A stretch of 64,000 nucleotides of DNA from Runella sp. SP2 (GCF_003711225.1 NZ_CP031030.1:1798001-1862000); one strand, 5' to 3'. Positions 53,702 to 63,329 are shown, numbered from the stretch's first letter. The notes: generated from the letters alone by a model not told the origin. Made by a program: numbers and translations.

Positions 53702-55810
53702 ATGGCGTTAATCAACAAAATCAGGGAGCGATCAGGTATTGCGGTAGTGGTTATTGCCGCCAGTTTGATTCTATTTATTGTCGGAGGTGACATTTTAGGT
53801 TCGCAGGCATTGTTTGGAAACAATCAGAACGTCGGCGAAATCGCAGGTGAAACCATTAGTTACAAGGATTTCCAACTCAAATTAGACCAAGCCCGTCAGG
53901 CGTTTGAAGCTCAAAGTGGTCGTGCTGCGACCGAACCAGAACAACAAAGCCTTCGTGAGCAGGTTTGGAATCAGTACATCATCGACTATGCTTACAAAAA
54001 AGAATACGATGCGTTGGGTCTGAAAGTAAGTAGCGACGAGTTAGTGGATATGGTACAAGGGAACAATGTGAGCCCAGCCGTTCAGCAGTCATTTACAAAC
54101 CCTCAAACGGGTGTTTTTGACAAAACTCAAGTGATTAGCTACCTTAAAAACCTTAAAAACTTGCCAGTAGAGCAACAACAAGCTTGGCAAAATTTTGAGA
54201 AGAGCTTGGCCGAAGATCGTCTTCGTCAGAAATACGAAAACTTACTCCGTGTAGGAAGCTACGTAACACGTGCTGAAGCAGAGAAAGAATACCAAGCGCA
54301 AACGGCTAAAGCGTCACTTCGCTATTTGTACGTACCTTATTATTCTGTGGTTGACACAACAATTAAGGTAACCGACTCGCAATTGCAAGATTATTTGGCC
54401 AAACACAAAGACGAATACAAAGGCTTCGACTCTCGTACGATTCAATACGTAACTTTCCCAATTATTGCTACCAAAGAAGATAGCGTGGAAATGTACAATA
54501 AAATTAAAGAGTTGGCGCGTGGATTGGCAACCGCTACTAGCGATTCAACTTACGCCCGCGTGAATTCGGACGTGCCTACAAAACTTTATTGGTCATTCTC
54601 AGACATGCCAGATCAGTTGAAGTCGGCAGTGAAGACGTTTATTCCAGGTAGCGTAAATGGCCCTTACCGCGAAGGAAATACGTATTTTATCTATAAATAC
54701 GGCGGTACTAAAATTGACACAGCTTATACAGCACGTGCCAGCCACATTTTGATTCGTACGCAAGGAACAAGTGATTCAGCAAAGGCAGAAGCACGTACCA
54801 AAGCAGCAGATTTGTTGAAGCAATTGCAAGGTGGTGCTAATTTTGAACAATTGGCCACTGCAAACAGTGCAGACCCAGGTTCAGCACAGCGTGGTGGTGA
54901 CTTAGGCTTCTTCAGTGAAGGTGCCATGGTGAAGCCATTTAACGACGCCGTATTTGCAATGAGTGGTACAGGTTTGATTGGTCGTTTGATTGAATCAGAT
55001 TTTGGTTTCCACATTATTAAAGTAACGGAGCCTAAAACGAACGTTCTTTACAAGATTGCGGCAATTGGTAAAACAATGACGCCAAGCCAAGCAACGCGTG
55101 ATGCGATTTATGCGAAAGCTGACCAATTCTCAATTGAGTCGAAATCAAAGACAGCGTTTGACGAGAACGTGAAAAAAGACAAAGGCTTGCTTGTTCAAAC
55201 GGCAAACCGTATCCCAGAATCGGCAAGTAATATTAATACGATTCAAAACGCGCGTGAAATTGTTCGTTGGGCATTTAACGATGATACAAAAACTGACCAA
55301 GTTTCTCCAGTGTTTGAAACAGACGAGCAATATGTAGTGGCTATTTTGACGGGTAAGTCATCAAAAGATAGCCCTTCTATCAATGATTTCCGTGACGAAC
55401 TTACTTTGAAAGTCCGTAACGAAATCAAAGCAGAGCAAATCACAAAGAAATTGAGCGGTATCCAAGGTGGAACGCTTGAGGCAATTGCCCAAAAATACGG
55501 TGCAGGTGCATTGGTAGAAGCTGCAAATGAAATCTCATTGGCGACAGGATTCTTAACAAGCGCTGGACTTGACCCAATCGCGCTTGGCAAAGGTTTTGGT
55601 TTGAAAGTTGGCAAGAAGTCAAAAGTATTTACGGGAGAGAACGGTGTGTTTATCATGGAGAAAGTTTCTGATACGCCAGCACCAGCAATTGCCGATTACT
55701 CAATGTACAAAGCCAATTTGCAATCAAAGAACCTCCAAGCAAGCTACTTGTTGAATGAGGCAATCCGCGAAAATGCGAAAGTAGTAGATAACCGCGCGAA
55801 ATTCTTCTAA
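53702..55810 (+). CDS. PpiD/SurA-like periplasmic foldase
   Basis: A 702-residue protein with one N-terminal membrane anchor (about 12-32, IAVVVIAASLILFIVGGDIL) and a periplasmic body, the layout of PpiD. A SurA_N-like chaperone region covers ~40-330. A parvulin (rotamase) domain starts near 344: TARASHILIRTQGTSD, NFEQLATANSADPGSAQRGG, DLGFFSEGAMVKPFNDAVFA, then FGFHIIKVTEPK. A second, degenerate parvulin-like section may follow. The protein assists folding of exported and outer-membrane proteins. It has its own strong terminator. Confidence 0.92.
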   Translation: MALINKIRERSGIAVVVIAASLILFIVGGDILGSQALFGNNQNVGEIAGETISYKDFQLKLDQARQAFEAQSGRAATEPEQQSLREQVWNQYIIDYAYKKEYDALGLKVSSDELVDMVQGNNVSPAVQQSFTNPQTGVFDKTQVISYLKNLKNLPVEQQQAWQNFEKSLAEDRLRQKYENLLRVGSYVTRAEAEKEYQAQTAKASLRYLYVPYYSVVDTTIKVTDSQLQDYLAKHKDEYKGFDSRTIQYVTFPIIATKEDSVEMYNKIKELARGLATATSDSTYARVNSDVPTKLYWSFSDMPDQLKSAVKTFIPGSVNGPYREGNTYFIYKYGGTKIDTAYTARASHILIRTQGTSDSAKAEARTKAADLLKQLQGGANFEQLATANSADPGSAQRGGDLGFFSEGAMVKPFNDAVFAMSGTGLIGRLIESDFGFHIIKVTEPKTNVLYKIAAIGKTMTPSQATRDAIYAKADQFSIESKSKTAFDENVKKDKGLLVQTANRIPESASNINTIQNAREIVRWAFNDDTKTDQVSPVFETDEQYVVAILTGKSSKDSPSINDFRDELTLKVRNEIKAEQITKKLSGIQGGTLEAIAQKYGAGALVEAANEISLATGFLTSAGLDPIALGKGFGLKVGKKSKVFTGENGVFIMEKVSDTPAPAIADYSMYKANLQSKNLQASYLLNEAIRENAKVVDNRAKFF

Positions 55811-55831
55811 GAAAGAATCAGCCAAAATCAT

Positions 55832-55867
55832 AAAAAAACCTCGCTTGAGAAAGCGAGGTTTTTTTAT
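55832..55867 (+). terminator. Intrinsic terminator after the PpiD-like gene
   Basis: AAAAAACCTCGCTT pairs with AAGCGAGGTTTTTT around a short loop, ending in a run of T. A textbook intrinsic terminator 22 bp past the stop. Confidence 0.85.
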
Positions 55868-55904
55868 GTATCTATTTTTAGCATTAATGTTTGTGCAGAG
55901 CCAA

Positions 55905-56170
55905 CGTGTTAGAAGCATCCAAAAAGCCTCGGCAGAGGCGCAACATTTGTAGGCAACGTTTGTAGATTAATCAAACGTTTTAGAAGCATCCAAAGAGCCT
56001 CGGCAGAGGCGTAACGTTTGTAGGCAACGTTTGTAGATTAATCAAAAGGTATTAGAAGCATCCAAAAAGCCTCGGCAGAGGCGCAACATTTGTAGGCAAC
56101 ATTTGTAGATTAATCAAACGTTTTAGAAGCATCCAAAAAGCCTCGGTAGAGGCGTAATGTTTGTAGAAAA
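55905..56170. repeat. Tandem repeat, ~71 bp x ~3.7 copies
   Basis: The block AGAAGCATCC recurs at 55911, 55982, 56054 and 56125, a period of 71, 72 and 71 bp. Each unit holds the hairpin GCCTC-GGCA-GAGGC followed by two TTTGTAG words and the stretch ATTAATCAAA; the last unit is truncated after the first TTTGTAG. Copies differ by a few substitutions, mostly CAACATT/TAACGTT, and one copy has GGTAGAGGC in place of GGCAGAGGC. No open frame of interest crosses it, and there are no unique spacers, so it is not a CRISPR array. It fills the gap between the PpiD-like gene and typA. Confidence 0.85.
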
Positions 56171-56200
56171 AAAGAAGGCAGACCCGCGAAGGTCTGCCTT
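56166..56200 (-). terminator. Intrinsic terminator after typA
   Basis: On the minus strand AAGGCAGACC (56200-56191) pairs perfectly with GGTCTGCCTT (56184-56175) around a 6-nt loop and is followed by a T-rich run. It starts 26 bp after the typA stop. Confidence 0.85.
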
Positions 56201-56225
56201 ACAAGTATTTGTTCTATTGCTAGAA

Positions 56226-58040
56226 CTAAGCCATTTCTAGCTCTTTAGAGTTACGTTTACGCTCGTTTTCGTCGAGATATACTTTACGAATGCGAAGTGT
56301 TTGTGGCGTTACTTCAAGGTATTCATCTTTTTGGATGTACTCCATTGATTCTTCCAAAGAGAAGTTGATTTTAGGAGCAATACGCACGTTGTCGTCCGAA
56401 CCAGAGGCGCGCATGTTGGTCAACTTCTTCGTTTCTTGAAGGTTTACCACGATGTCACCTGGGCGGCTATGTTCACCCACAACCATACCCATGTAAAGGT
56501 CTTCGCTTGGGTCAACAAAAAACTTGCCACGCTCTTGAAGACGGTCAAGGGCATAAGGAGTAGCTGGGCCTGTTCCTTTTGAAATGATAGAGCCGTTGAT
56601 ACGTCCTGGGATTGGGCCTTTGTGAGGCTCATACGACTTGAAACGGTGCGAGATAACGGCTTCCCCTTGCGTAGCTGTCAATACATTGGAACGAAGTCCA
56701 ATCAAGCCACGAGAAGGAATGTCGAATTCCAAGTGTTGCAAATCGCCGCGTGGTTCCATCACGAGCAAATCACCTTTACGTTGCGTAACAAGCTCAATCA
56801 CTTTACCCGCTGTTTCTTCAGGAACATCCACTACCAACATTTCGATTGGTTCGAGGCGTTGTCCGTTGTCGTCTTGCTTGAAGATAACTTGTGGCTGGCC
56901 TACTTGCAATTCGTAGCCTTCACGACGCATGGTTTCAATCAATACCGACAAGTGGAGAATACCGCGACCAAACACCAAGAATTTATCTTCGCTGTCGAAT
57001 GGCTCAACGCGCAAGGCAAGGTTTTTCTCCATTTCTTTGAACAAACGATCGCGTAAGTGGCGAGAAGTTACAAATTTGCCTTCTTTACCAAAGAAAGGAG
57101 AGTTGTTGATGGTGAACAACATGTTCATCGTTGGCTCATCAACGGCAATACGCGTGATTGGCTCTGGGTTTTCGTAAAGAGTGATGGTGTCACCGATTTC
57201 GAAATCTTCCAAACCTGTTACTGCACAAATATCTCCCGAAGAAACTTCCGTCACTTTCTGACGACCAAGACCTTCAAAAACCTGAATTTCTTTGATACGG
57301 TTACGTTTTACACTTCCGTCAGATTTGCAAAGACCTACTTGCGCACCTTCTTTGAGCGTCCCACGGTGTACACGTCCGATGGCAATACGACCAACAAACG
57401 AGTTATAATCAAGAGAAGTAATCTGCATTTGAGGCTCTCCGTCGTTGAAAGGAGCCGCAGGGATGTTTTCTACGATGACATCCAACAAGTGTGAAATGTC
57501 TTCGGTTGGTTTTTGCCAATCGGGTCCCATCCAACCTTGTTTCGACGAGCCGAAAACCGTTGGGAAGTCAAGCTGGCTTTCGTTGGCTTCCAAGTTAAAC
57601 ATCAAATCAAATACCGCTTCGTGAACTTCTTCAGGGCGACAGTTTGGTTTGTCAACTTTATTAATCACCAACACAACTTTTAATCCAAGTTGAAGTGCTT
57701 TGCTCAATACGAAACGAGTTTGAGGCATTGGACCTTCAAAAGCATCCACCAAAAGCACTACACCGTCAGCCATTTTAAGTACGCGTTCTACTTCTCCTCC
57801 GAAGTCGGCGTGGCCTGGGGTATCTATGATATTAATTTTAACGTCTTTGTAGCGTACTGATACGTTCTTAGAAACAATCGTAATGCCTCGTTCACGTTCG
57901 AGGTCATTGTTGTCCAAAATGAGGTCGTCAAACTGCTGGTTCTCACGAAACAGCTTCGAATAGTGGATGAATTTGTCCACCAAAGTGGTTTTACCGTGGT
58001 CAACGTGCGCAATGATGGCGATGTTGCGGATGGATTGCAT
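56226..58040 (-). CDS. typA: Ribosome-associated GTPase TypA/BipA
   Basis: A 604-residue translational GTPase. The G-domain motifs are [14 protein letters not shown] (G1), RERGITI (G2 region), [15 protein letters not shown] (G3) and VINKVDKP (G4). Domains II, III and V of the EF-G type follow, then the BipA-specific C-terminal domain ([47 protein letters not shown]). BipA binds the 70S ribosome and aids assembly of the 50S subunit under stress. The length is normal. Confidence 0.97.
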   Translation of the reverse strand: MQSIRNIAIIAHVDHGKTTLVDKFIHYSKLFRENQQFDDLILDNNDLERERGITIVSKNVSVRYKDVKINIIDTPGHADFGGEVERVLKMADGVVLLVDAFEGPMPQTRFVLSKALQLGLKVVLVINKVDKPNCRPEEVHEAVFDLMFNLEANESQLDFPTVFGSSKQGWMGPDWQKPTEDISHLLDVIVENIPAAPFNDGEPQMQITSLDYNSFVGRIAIGRVHRGTLKEGAQVGLCKSDGSVKRNRIKEIQVFEGLGRQKVTEVSSGDICAVTGLEDFEIGDTITLYENPEPITRIAVDEPTMNMLFTINNSPFFGKEGKFVTSRHLRDRLFKEMEKNLALRVEPFDSEDKFLVFGRGILHLSVLIETMRREGYELQVGQPQVIFKQDDNGQRLEPIEMLVVDVPEETAGKVIELVTQRKGDLLVMEPRGDLQHLEFDIPSRGLIGLRSNVLTATQGEAVISHRFKSYEPHKGPIPGRINGSIISKGTGPATPYALDRLQERGKFFVDPSEDLYMGMVVGEHSRPGDIVVNLQETKKLTNMRASGSDDNVRIAPKINFSLEESMEYIQKDEYLEVTPQTLRIRKVYLDENERKRNSKELEMA

Positions 58041-58295
58041 TTGTGTTTTTGTTAGTTGTTTTGCCTTAACAATTAATCGAAAGAAAGTCAGTGATTAACA
58101 ATTAATTATGGCTATGAAAAAAGACTCGCAAAGGTAAGTTATTTTATTGACAAACTCAGTTTATTACAATATTATCTCTTTAAAGAACTGGAATTTGCTA
58201 GTTTTTTATTTGAATAATACAAAATATAAGAAAGGTAATAAGCCAAGGTAGTCATTTCAATATCGCTGGCCTTTTTCTTTACCAGCGTTTTGTCA

Positions 58296-58303
58296 TAATT
58301 TTG
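58296..58303 (+). promoter_or_regulatory. -7 element (TAATTTTG) upstream of the CocE-like gene
   Basis: Exact TAnnTTTG match, 19 bases before the ATG at 58323. No TTTG at the expected spacing. The remaining divergent gap from 58041 holds no gene I can support. Confidence 0.4.
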
Positions 58304-58322
58304 CTCAAAACCAATTAGTTCC

Positions 58323-60173
58323 ATGAAACTTTCCTTTCTTGCCCTGGCGGCGTTTTTAAGTGTGGCCGCACAAGCCCAAAACTTTGTGAAAGACAACTAC
58401 ACAAAACTTGACAAACAGATTACGATGCGGGATGGTGTAAAGCTTTATACCGTCATTTATGTACCTAAAGACAGCAGCCAAAAATACCCGATTATTATGG
58501 AGCGAACGCCCTATTCGGCGGGGCCTTATGGAGAAACCAATTACCCAGGAAATGGGCCTGGTCCAAGTAAATTGTTGTCAGAAGAAAAATACATCTTTGT
58601 AACGCAGGACGTGCGGGGGCGCTACATGAGCGAGGGTTCGTTTGAAGAAATGACACCCCATAAGTTTGACAAAAAAAGTGCGAAAGATACCGATGAAAGC
58701 ACTGATACCTACGATACGGTAGAGTGGCTCCTTAAAAATATCCCTCGTAATAACGGTCGGGTCGGCATTACAGGGATTTCGTACCCAGGTTTTTATGCCT
58801 CGGCCTCGCTGCCTGATGCGCACCCAGCCATTAAGGCCGTTTCGCCTCAAGCGCCTGTTACTGACGAGTTTATAGGTGACGATGCCCGCCACAATGGGGC
58901 TTTTTTCTTACTGGATAATTTCAATTTTTTGAGCTACTTTGATGCGCCACGGACTAAGCCAAGTGCCTCATACACAGGATTGTTTGCGAATCGAACAAAG
59001 GATGCTTATGACTTTTTCTTGAAGCTAGGGCCTCTAAAAAATGCCAACGGTGCAGCTTATTTTAATAATCGGGGTAAAATTTGGAACGAATACCTTCAGC
59101 ACGAAACGTACGATGATTACTGGAAATCAAGAAACATCCGTCCTGCGCTGAAAAATGTCAAACCTGCTACTTTGGTGGTGGGAGGATGGTTTGATGCTGA
59201 AGATTTGTTTGGGGCTTTGCGTACCTACGAAGCCATTGAGAAACAAAGCCCAACTTCCAAAAACCAACTCGTGATGGGGCCTTGGACGCACGGTGCTTGG
59301 TCGCGAGCTGATTGGTCGGAGTTTGGGCCGTTGCAGTTTGGTAGTAATACGGCTAAGTATTTTCAGGAAGAGCTTGAAACGAAGTTTTTTAATTATTACC
59401 TGAAAGATAAAGGAGAATGGAAAGCGGCTGAGGCGACCCTTTTTAATACGGGAACCAACGAATGGAAAACGTTTGAGACGTGGCCACCCAAAGAAAAAGT
59501 AGCAAAAGAGCTTCATTTTCAGGCGAATGGAAAATTGTCTTGGGAAGAAACAAAAGAAAAAGATGGCTTTGATGAGTACGTAAGCGATCCTGCCAAACCT
59601 GTTCCTTACACGGATGGTGTCTTTGCGCGTCGTAATAATCAGTACATGATTGAAGACCAGCGTTTTGCGGCTCGTCGTCCTGATGTTCTTACGTACGAAA
59701 CTGAAGCGTTAACCGAAGATGTGACGTTTTCGGGGCCGATGACGGCGCACTTTTTTGCTTCTACGACGGGAACGGACGCTGATTTTATTGTGAAGTTGAT
59801 TGACGTCTTACCCGAAGATGCGGCCAATCCAACGCCTAATCCTAAGAATTTAACGATGGCTGGCTATCAGCGGTTGGTTCGGGCAGAGGTGTTGCGCGGG
59901 AAGTTTCGGAATAGTTTTGAAAAACCAGAAGCTTTTGTGCCAAACCAAGTGACGGATGTAAAAGTGCGGATGCCAGATGTACTTCATACGTTTAAGAAAG
60001 GCCACAAAATTATGGTGCAAATCCAAAGTTCATGGTTTCCGATTGTGGATCGCAATCCGCAGAAATTTATGAACATAAGCGAAGCGGACGAAAAAGATTT
60101 TCAAAAAGCAACGATTCGTATTTACCACAGCGAAAAGCACGATTCGCATTTGCACGTGAGTACGATTAAGTAG
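58323..60173 (+). CDS. Secreted CocE/NonD-family hydrolase
   Basis: A 616-residue protein with a signal peptide (MKLSFLALAAFLSVAAQAQ). The X-Pro dipeptidyl-peptidase S15-like alpha/beta-hydrolase domain contains VFVTQDVRGRYMSEG-like (IFVTQDVRGRYMSEG), the nucleophile elbow GITGISYPGFYASASLPDAH, and LVVGGWFDAEDLFGALRTYE with MGPWTHGAW, which supply the Asp and His of the triad. The C-terminal PepX_C jelly roll begins near residue 390. Family members are esterases or aminopeptidase-like acylases, including glutaryl-7-ACA acylases and cocaine esterase; the natural substrate is open. Monocistronic. Confidence 0.92.
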   Translation: MKLSFLALAAFLSVAAQAQNFVKDNYTKLDKQITMRDGVKLYTVIYVPKDSSQKYPIIMERTPYSAGPYGETNYPGNGPGPSKLLSEEKYIFVTQDVRGRYMSEGSFEEMTPHKFDKKSAKDTDESTDTYDTVEWLLKNIPRNNGRVGITGISYPGFYASASLPDAHPAIKAVSPQAPVTDEFIGDDARHNGAFFLLDNFNFLSYFDAPRTKPSASYTGLFANRTKDAYDFFLKLGPLKNANGAAYFNNRGKIWNEYLQHETYDDYWKSRNIRPALKNVKPATLVVGGWFDAEDLFGALRTYEAIEKQSPTSKNQLVMGPWTHGAWSRADWSEFGPLQFGSNTAKYFQEELETKFFNYYLKDKGEWKAAEATLFNTGTNEWKTFETWPPKEKVAKELHFQANGKLSWEETKEKDGFDEYVSDPAKPVPYTDGVFARRNNQYMIEDQRFAARRPDVLTYETEALTEDVTFSGPMTAHFFASTTGTDADFIVKLIDVLPEDAANPTPNPKNLTMAGYQRLVRAEVLRGKFRNSFEKPEAFVPNQVTDVKVRMPDVLHTFKKGHKIMVQIQSSWFPIVDRNPQKFMNISEADEKDFQKATIRIYHSEKHDSHLHVSTIK

Positions 60174-60279
60174 CCAAACAGAGTTAATGGTTATTTGTTA
60201 ACCGTTAATTGTGTTAGAGACTGTATAAAAATGGGTTTGATAAATTTAAAAGACCTTTCAAGTTTATTCTAATGTTTAG

Positions 60280-60314
60280 ACCTGACAAGTTTTTGAAACT
60301 TGTCAGGTTTTTAA
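60280..60314. terminator. 13-bp perfect hairpin, bidirectional terminator
   Basis: ACCTGACAAGTTT (60280-60292) pairs perfectly with AAACTTGTCAGGT (60296-60308) around a TTG loop and is followed by T. It lies between the convergent CocE-like gene and queG. The AAGTTT/AAACTT centre is shared with the palindrome at 19537-19568. Confidence 0.75.
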
Positions 60315-60318
60315 AAAC

Positions 60319-61269
60319 CTATTCTTTTGGCGTAGTTACAAAACCAATATTACGTTTTAAGCCCTCCAGTTTTGTCCGTTTGACGGGTGAGCGGCGAAAT
60401 ACTTCTTGAAATACTTCCTGCGTAATTTCTTCCCAATCTTTTCGAGTAAACTGTGCCAAATCGGGATGAAGATTAAATTCAGGCGTTTGGTGGGGACGTG
60501 AAAACCGATTCCACGGACAAATATCTTGGCAAATGTCACAGCCAAAAATCCAGTTCTTGAACTTCCCTCGTACTTCTTCTGGAATTGCTTCTTTGAGTTC
60601 AATCGTAAAATAACTGATACATTTACTACCATCGACCACGTAAGGCTCCGTAATGGCGTCTGTAGGACAAGCATCCACGCAGCGCGTGCAGGTGCCGCAA
60701 TAATCTTTAATGGGGGCATCTGGCCAAAGCTCAAGGTCGGATATAATTTCCCCAATGAAGAAAAAACTTCCCATTTGGCGGTTGATGAGATTGGTATGTT
60801 TTCCGACCCAGCCGAGCCCACTTTTTGCCGCCCATACTTTGTCCATCACGGGGGCTGAGTCCACAAAAACGCGGCCGTTTACCTCGCCTATTTCGCTTTG
60901 AATTTCTTCAATGAGGGCTTTGAGTTTGTCTTTTAACACAAAATGATAATCGGTACCGTAGGCGTATTTTGATAGTTTGAGGGCATTTTCGCCTTCATCT
61001 AACTGTTGTTCAGGGTAATAATTCAACAAAACGGAAATCACTGATTTTGCCCCTTCGACGAGTTTACGAGGGTCGAGGCGTTTGTCAAAGTGATTTCCCA
61101 TGTAGTGCATTTGGCCATGATGATTTCTCAACAGCCACTGTTCGAGACGAGGGGCTTCTTCTTCCAAAAAAGTGGCCGTTGATATACCACAAAAATCAAA
61201 GCCAAGTTCTTGTGCTTTGGCTTTGATTAATCGGCTTCGTTCTTGCTGAACGAAATCGTTTGACGTCAT
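60319..61269 (-). CDS. queG: Epoxyqueuosine reductase QueG
   Basis: A 316-residue QueG, which reduces epoxyqueuosine to queuosine in the wobble base of Asp, Asn, His and Tyr tRNAs, using cobalamin and two Fe4S4 clusters. The ferredoxin-like Cys motifs are [17 protein letters not shown] and [13 protein letters not shown]. The N-terminal cobalamin-binding part has [11 protein letters not shown] and [20 protein letters not shown] with the conserved Asp. The C-terminal HEAT-like extension of E. coli QueG is absent, as in the short form. It complements the YhhQ transporter at 24813-25610. Confidence 0.95.
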   Translation of the reverse strand: MTSNDFVQQERSRLIKAKAQELGFDFCGISTATFLEEEAPRLEQWLLRNHHGQMHYMGNHFDKRLDPRKLVEGAKSVISVLLNYYPEQQLDEGENALKLSKYAYGTDYHFVLKDKLKALIEEIQSEIGEVNGRVFVDSAPVMDKVWAAKSGLGWVGKHTNLINRQMGSFFFIGEIISDLELWPDAPIKDYCGTCTRCVDACPTDAITEPYVVDGSKCISYFTIELKEAIPEEVRGKFKNWIFGCDICQDICPWNRFSRPHQTPEFNLHPDLAQFTRKDWEEITQEVFQEVFRRSPVKRTKLEGLKRNIGFVTTPKE

Positions 61270-61319
61270 TTATTTTCGTTTATTTGTAACGTACTCAATT
61301 TTCAAAAACCGTAACATCA

Positions 61320-61736
61320 ATGAAATCGTATTGTTTCTTAGTCGTTTGCTTTTTATTTGCCCTTCCTGTCGTCAGTATGGCCCAAGACGAAACCGAAAAA
61401 CACCCTATTGACATTGCTTTGGACAAATGTATGGATAAAAATCCTTCCACTCAGGGAATGGTTGGGTGTTTGGACGAAGCCTATAAAAAATGGGATGCCG
61501 AATTGAACAAAAATTACAAAGCGCTCAATTTGAAACTTAACGCCAAACAAAAGGCAGCTTTGCTTACCTCGCAGCGGAAATGGATAGAATACCGCGATTT
61601 GGAGTTTAAATTTCAGTCAGAATTGTATTCAACAATGGAAGGTACCATGTATCAGCCAATGGCCGTTGATAGCCGCCTCGAAATTGTAAAAAAACGAGCG
61701 CTGGATTTGAAAAGTTACTTGAACCTTTTTGAATAA
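61320..61736 (+). CDS. LprI/DUF1311-family secreted protein
   Basis: A 138-residue protein with a signal peptide ending near QDE (FALPVVSMAQDE). The DUF1311/LprI domain has paired Cys (KCMDKNPSTQGMVGCLDEAY), the ELNKNYKALNLKLNAKQKAA helix and the conserved SQRKWIEYRD. LprI of Mycobacterium inhibits lysozyme; whether this protein does so is inference. It is divergent from queG and 40 bp upstream of the dipeptidase gene, so probably co-transcribed with it. Confidence 0.88.
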   Translation: MKSYCFLVVCFLFALPVVSMAQDETEKHPIDIALDKCMDKNPSTQGMVGCLDEAYKKWDAELNKNYKALNLKLNAKQKAALLTSQRKWIEYRDLEFKFQSELYSTMEGTMYQPMAVDSRLEIVKKRALDLKSYLNLFE

Positions 61737-61776
61737 TAAATAACCGTTTTTTCCTGTCAAATCAACAAACTCCTAC

Positions 61777-63042
61777 ATGAAACACCTTATTATTACTATT
61801 GCAGCTTTGCTGTTTGTACAATTGAATGGCGCGGCTCAAAATCAAAGTTATCTCAAAGAAGTTGAGAAAAAGGAGATGACTGATGAGTGGTTTCGCAAAA
61901 AAGCCGACGAACTTGCCCACAAATACATTCTTACCGATGGCCACGTGGACTTGCCGTATCGTCTCAAAATCAAGAACTTCCGATTAGAGCGTGAATATCT
62001 GGGGATTCCGTTGAAAACTACCGAAGGCGATTTTGATTACGAACGTGCCAAAAAAGGAGGATTGTCGGCTCCGTTTATGTCGATTTATATTCCGTCGTCG
62101 TACCAACAAACGGGTGGGGCAAAAGAACTTGCAGACTCGTTGATTAACATGGTTCGCGGGATAGCGACAGCGCACCCCGACAAATTTGGTATTGTCACAA
62201 CGCCTAAAGAAGCGGATGCCAATTTCAAAAAAGGAGTCATTTCATTTCCGATGGGGATGGAAAACGGCGCACCGTTACAAACCATTTCGGATGTGGCTTA
62301 TTTCCGCAAAAAAGGCATCAGCTACGTAACCTTGACCCACGGTAAAGACAACCTCATTTGTGATTCGTCGTACGATACTACGCACACGCACAAGGGCTTG
62401 AGCGCTTATGGGCGAGACGTAGTCAAAGAAATGAACCGCGTTGGCATCATGGTGGACATTTCGCACGTTTCGGATGATGCTTTTTACCAAGCCATTGAGC
62501 TATCATCGGTACCAGTGATTGCGTCGCACTCTTCGTGTCGGTATTTTACGCCTACTTTCAAGCGGAATATGTCGGACGATATGATTAAGCTTTTGGCTAA
62601 AAAAGGGGGAGTGATTCAAATCAATTTTGGCTCCAGCTTTTTAGATGAAAAATACCGTCAACAAATTGAAGCTTTGCAAGATAAGTTTGGTAAAGCGCTG
62701 AAAGACAAAGGTATCAAAATGGGTACGCCCGAAGCTGACGAGTTTCAAAAACAATTCCAAAAAGAAAATCCTGTACTTTTTGCGGACGTAGAAACGGTTG
62801 CCGACCACATCGACCACGTCGTGAAATTGACAGGAAGTACCAAGCACGTGGGCATTGGGTCAGATTTCGACGGAGTAGGGGATAGCCTTCCTACGGGACT
62901 GAAGGATGTTTCTCAGTACCCTAACTTGATTTATGTATTGCTTAAAAGAGGTTATACCGAAAGTGATATTGCCAACCTCATGTATAAAAACGTATGGCGA
63001 GTGTGGCAAAAAACGGTGGATAATGCCACGGTCAGACGGTAG
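61777..63042 (+). CDS. Membrane dipeptidase (peptidase family M19)
   Basis: A 421-residue protein with a signal peptide (IITIAALLFVQLNGAAQ). The M19 metal site begins with LTDGHVDLPYRLK (HxD), followed by ISHVSDDAFYQAIELSSVPV and ASHSSCRYF, then HVGIGSDFDGVGDSLPTGLK with the Asp ligand. M19 enzymes cleave dipeptides, including ones with D-residues. Exported, most likely periplasmic. The LprI-like gene lies just upstream. Confidence 0.93.
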   Translation: MKHLIITIAALLFVQLNGAAQNQSYLKEVEKKEMTDEWFRKKADELAHKYILTDGHVDLPYRLKIKNFRLEREYLGIPLKTTEGDFDYERAKKGGLSAPFMSIYIPSSYQQTGGAKELADSLINMVRGIATAHPDKFGIVTTPKEADANFKKGVISFPMGMENGAPLQTISDVAYFRKKGISYVTLTHGKDNLICDSSYDTTHTHKGLSAYGRDVVKEMNRVGIMVDISHVSDDAFYQAIELSSVPVIASHSSCRYFTPTFKRNMSDDMIKLLAKKGGVIQINFGSSFLDEKYRQQIEALQDKFGKALKDKGIKMGTPEADEFQKQFQKENPVLFADVETVADHIDHVVKLTGSTKHVGIGSDFDGVGDSLPTGLKDVSQYPNLIYVLLKRGYTESDIANLMYKNVWRVWQKTVDNATVRR

Positions 63043-63058
63043 TCAGACCGCATTTATT

Positions 63059-63093
63059 AAGGTGAGATTAACACACATACGGTCTCACCTTTG
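63059..63093 (+). terminator. Hairpin after the dipeptidase gene
   Basis: AAGGTGAGA (63059-63067) pairs perfectly with TCTCACCTT (63083-63091); only a short T-rich tail follows. The flanks also carry repeats of GTCAGAC (63031-63047 and 63099-63106) and a complementary ACGGTC/GACCGT pair. Confidence 0.5.
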
Positions 63094-63115
63094 TCATAGT
63101 CAGACCGTGTGTATG

Positions 63116-63202
63116 TTAGTAAAAAACCAGCAGCGAAAGCAACGTTAGCCCGCTGAGGAGGAAAAGTAAACCTGCTATTTGTTTTTTGATGGAAGTTGTC
63201 AT
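63116..63202 (-). CDS. Possible 28-residue membrane peptide
   Basis: A short open frame on the minus strand, ATG at 63202, TAA at 63116, encoding 28 residues: a basic start (MTTSIKKQ) then one hydrophobic segment (IAGLLFLLSGLTLLSLLVFY). A near-consensus -7 box (TACCTTTA) lies about 15-25 bases upstream of the ATG on the same strand. Such short frames arise by chance, but the clean positive-then-hydrophobic layout and the promoter-like box make it worth listing. No family recognised. The rest of the gap 63043-63329 shows only the terminator hairpin and the dnaG upstream region. Confidence 0.35.
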   Translation of the reverse strand: MTTSIKKQIAGLLFLLSGLTLLSLLVFY

Positions 63203-63317
63203 GGCTGTTTTTTTTGTAAAGGTACAGCCACCCAATCGTTGCTTTCAACTCAAATGTGGTGAAGTGAGAAAAATCAACGATAAAGGGGGATTTTTTTATT
63301 TTGAAGCGTTTCCATCC

Positions 63318-63325
63318 TAATTTTG
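63318..63325 (+). promoter_or_regulatory. -7 element (TAATTTTG) just before dnaG
   Basis: Exact TAnnTTTG match ending four bases before the dnaG ATG at 63330. If used, transcription would begin at or beside the start codon. No TTTG at the expected distance upstream was found. Confidence 0.35.
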
Positions 63326-63329
63326 TCCC

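Noticed and set aside
55905-56170. CRISPR array
   Set aside because: The units follow each other with no variable spacers and no cas genes are nearby; it is a plain tandem repeat.
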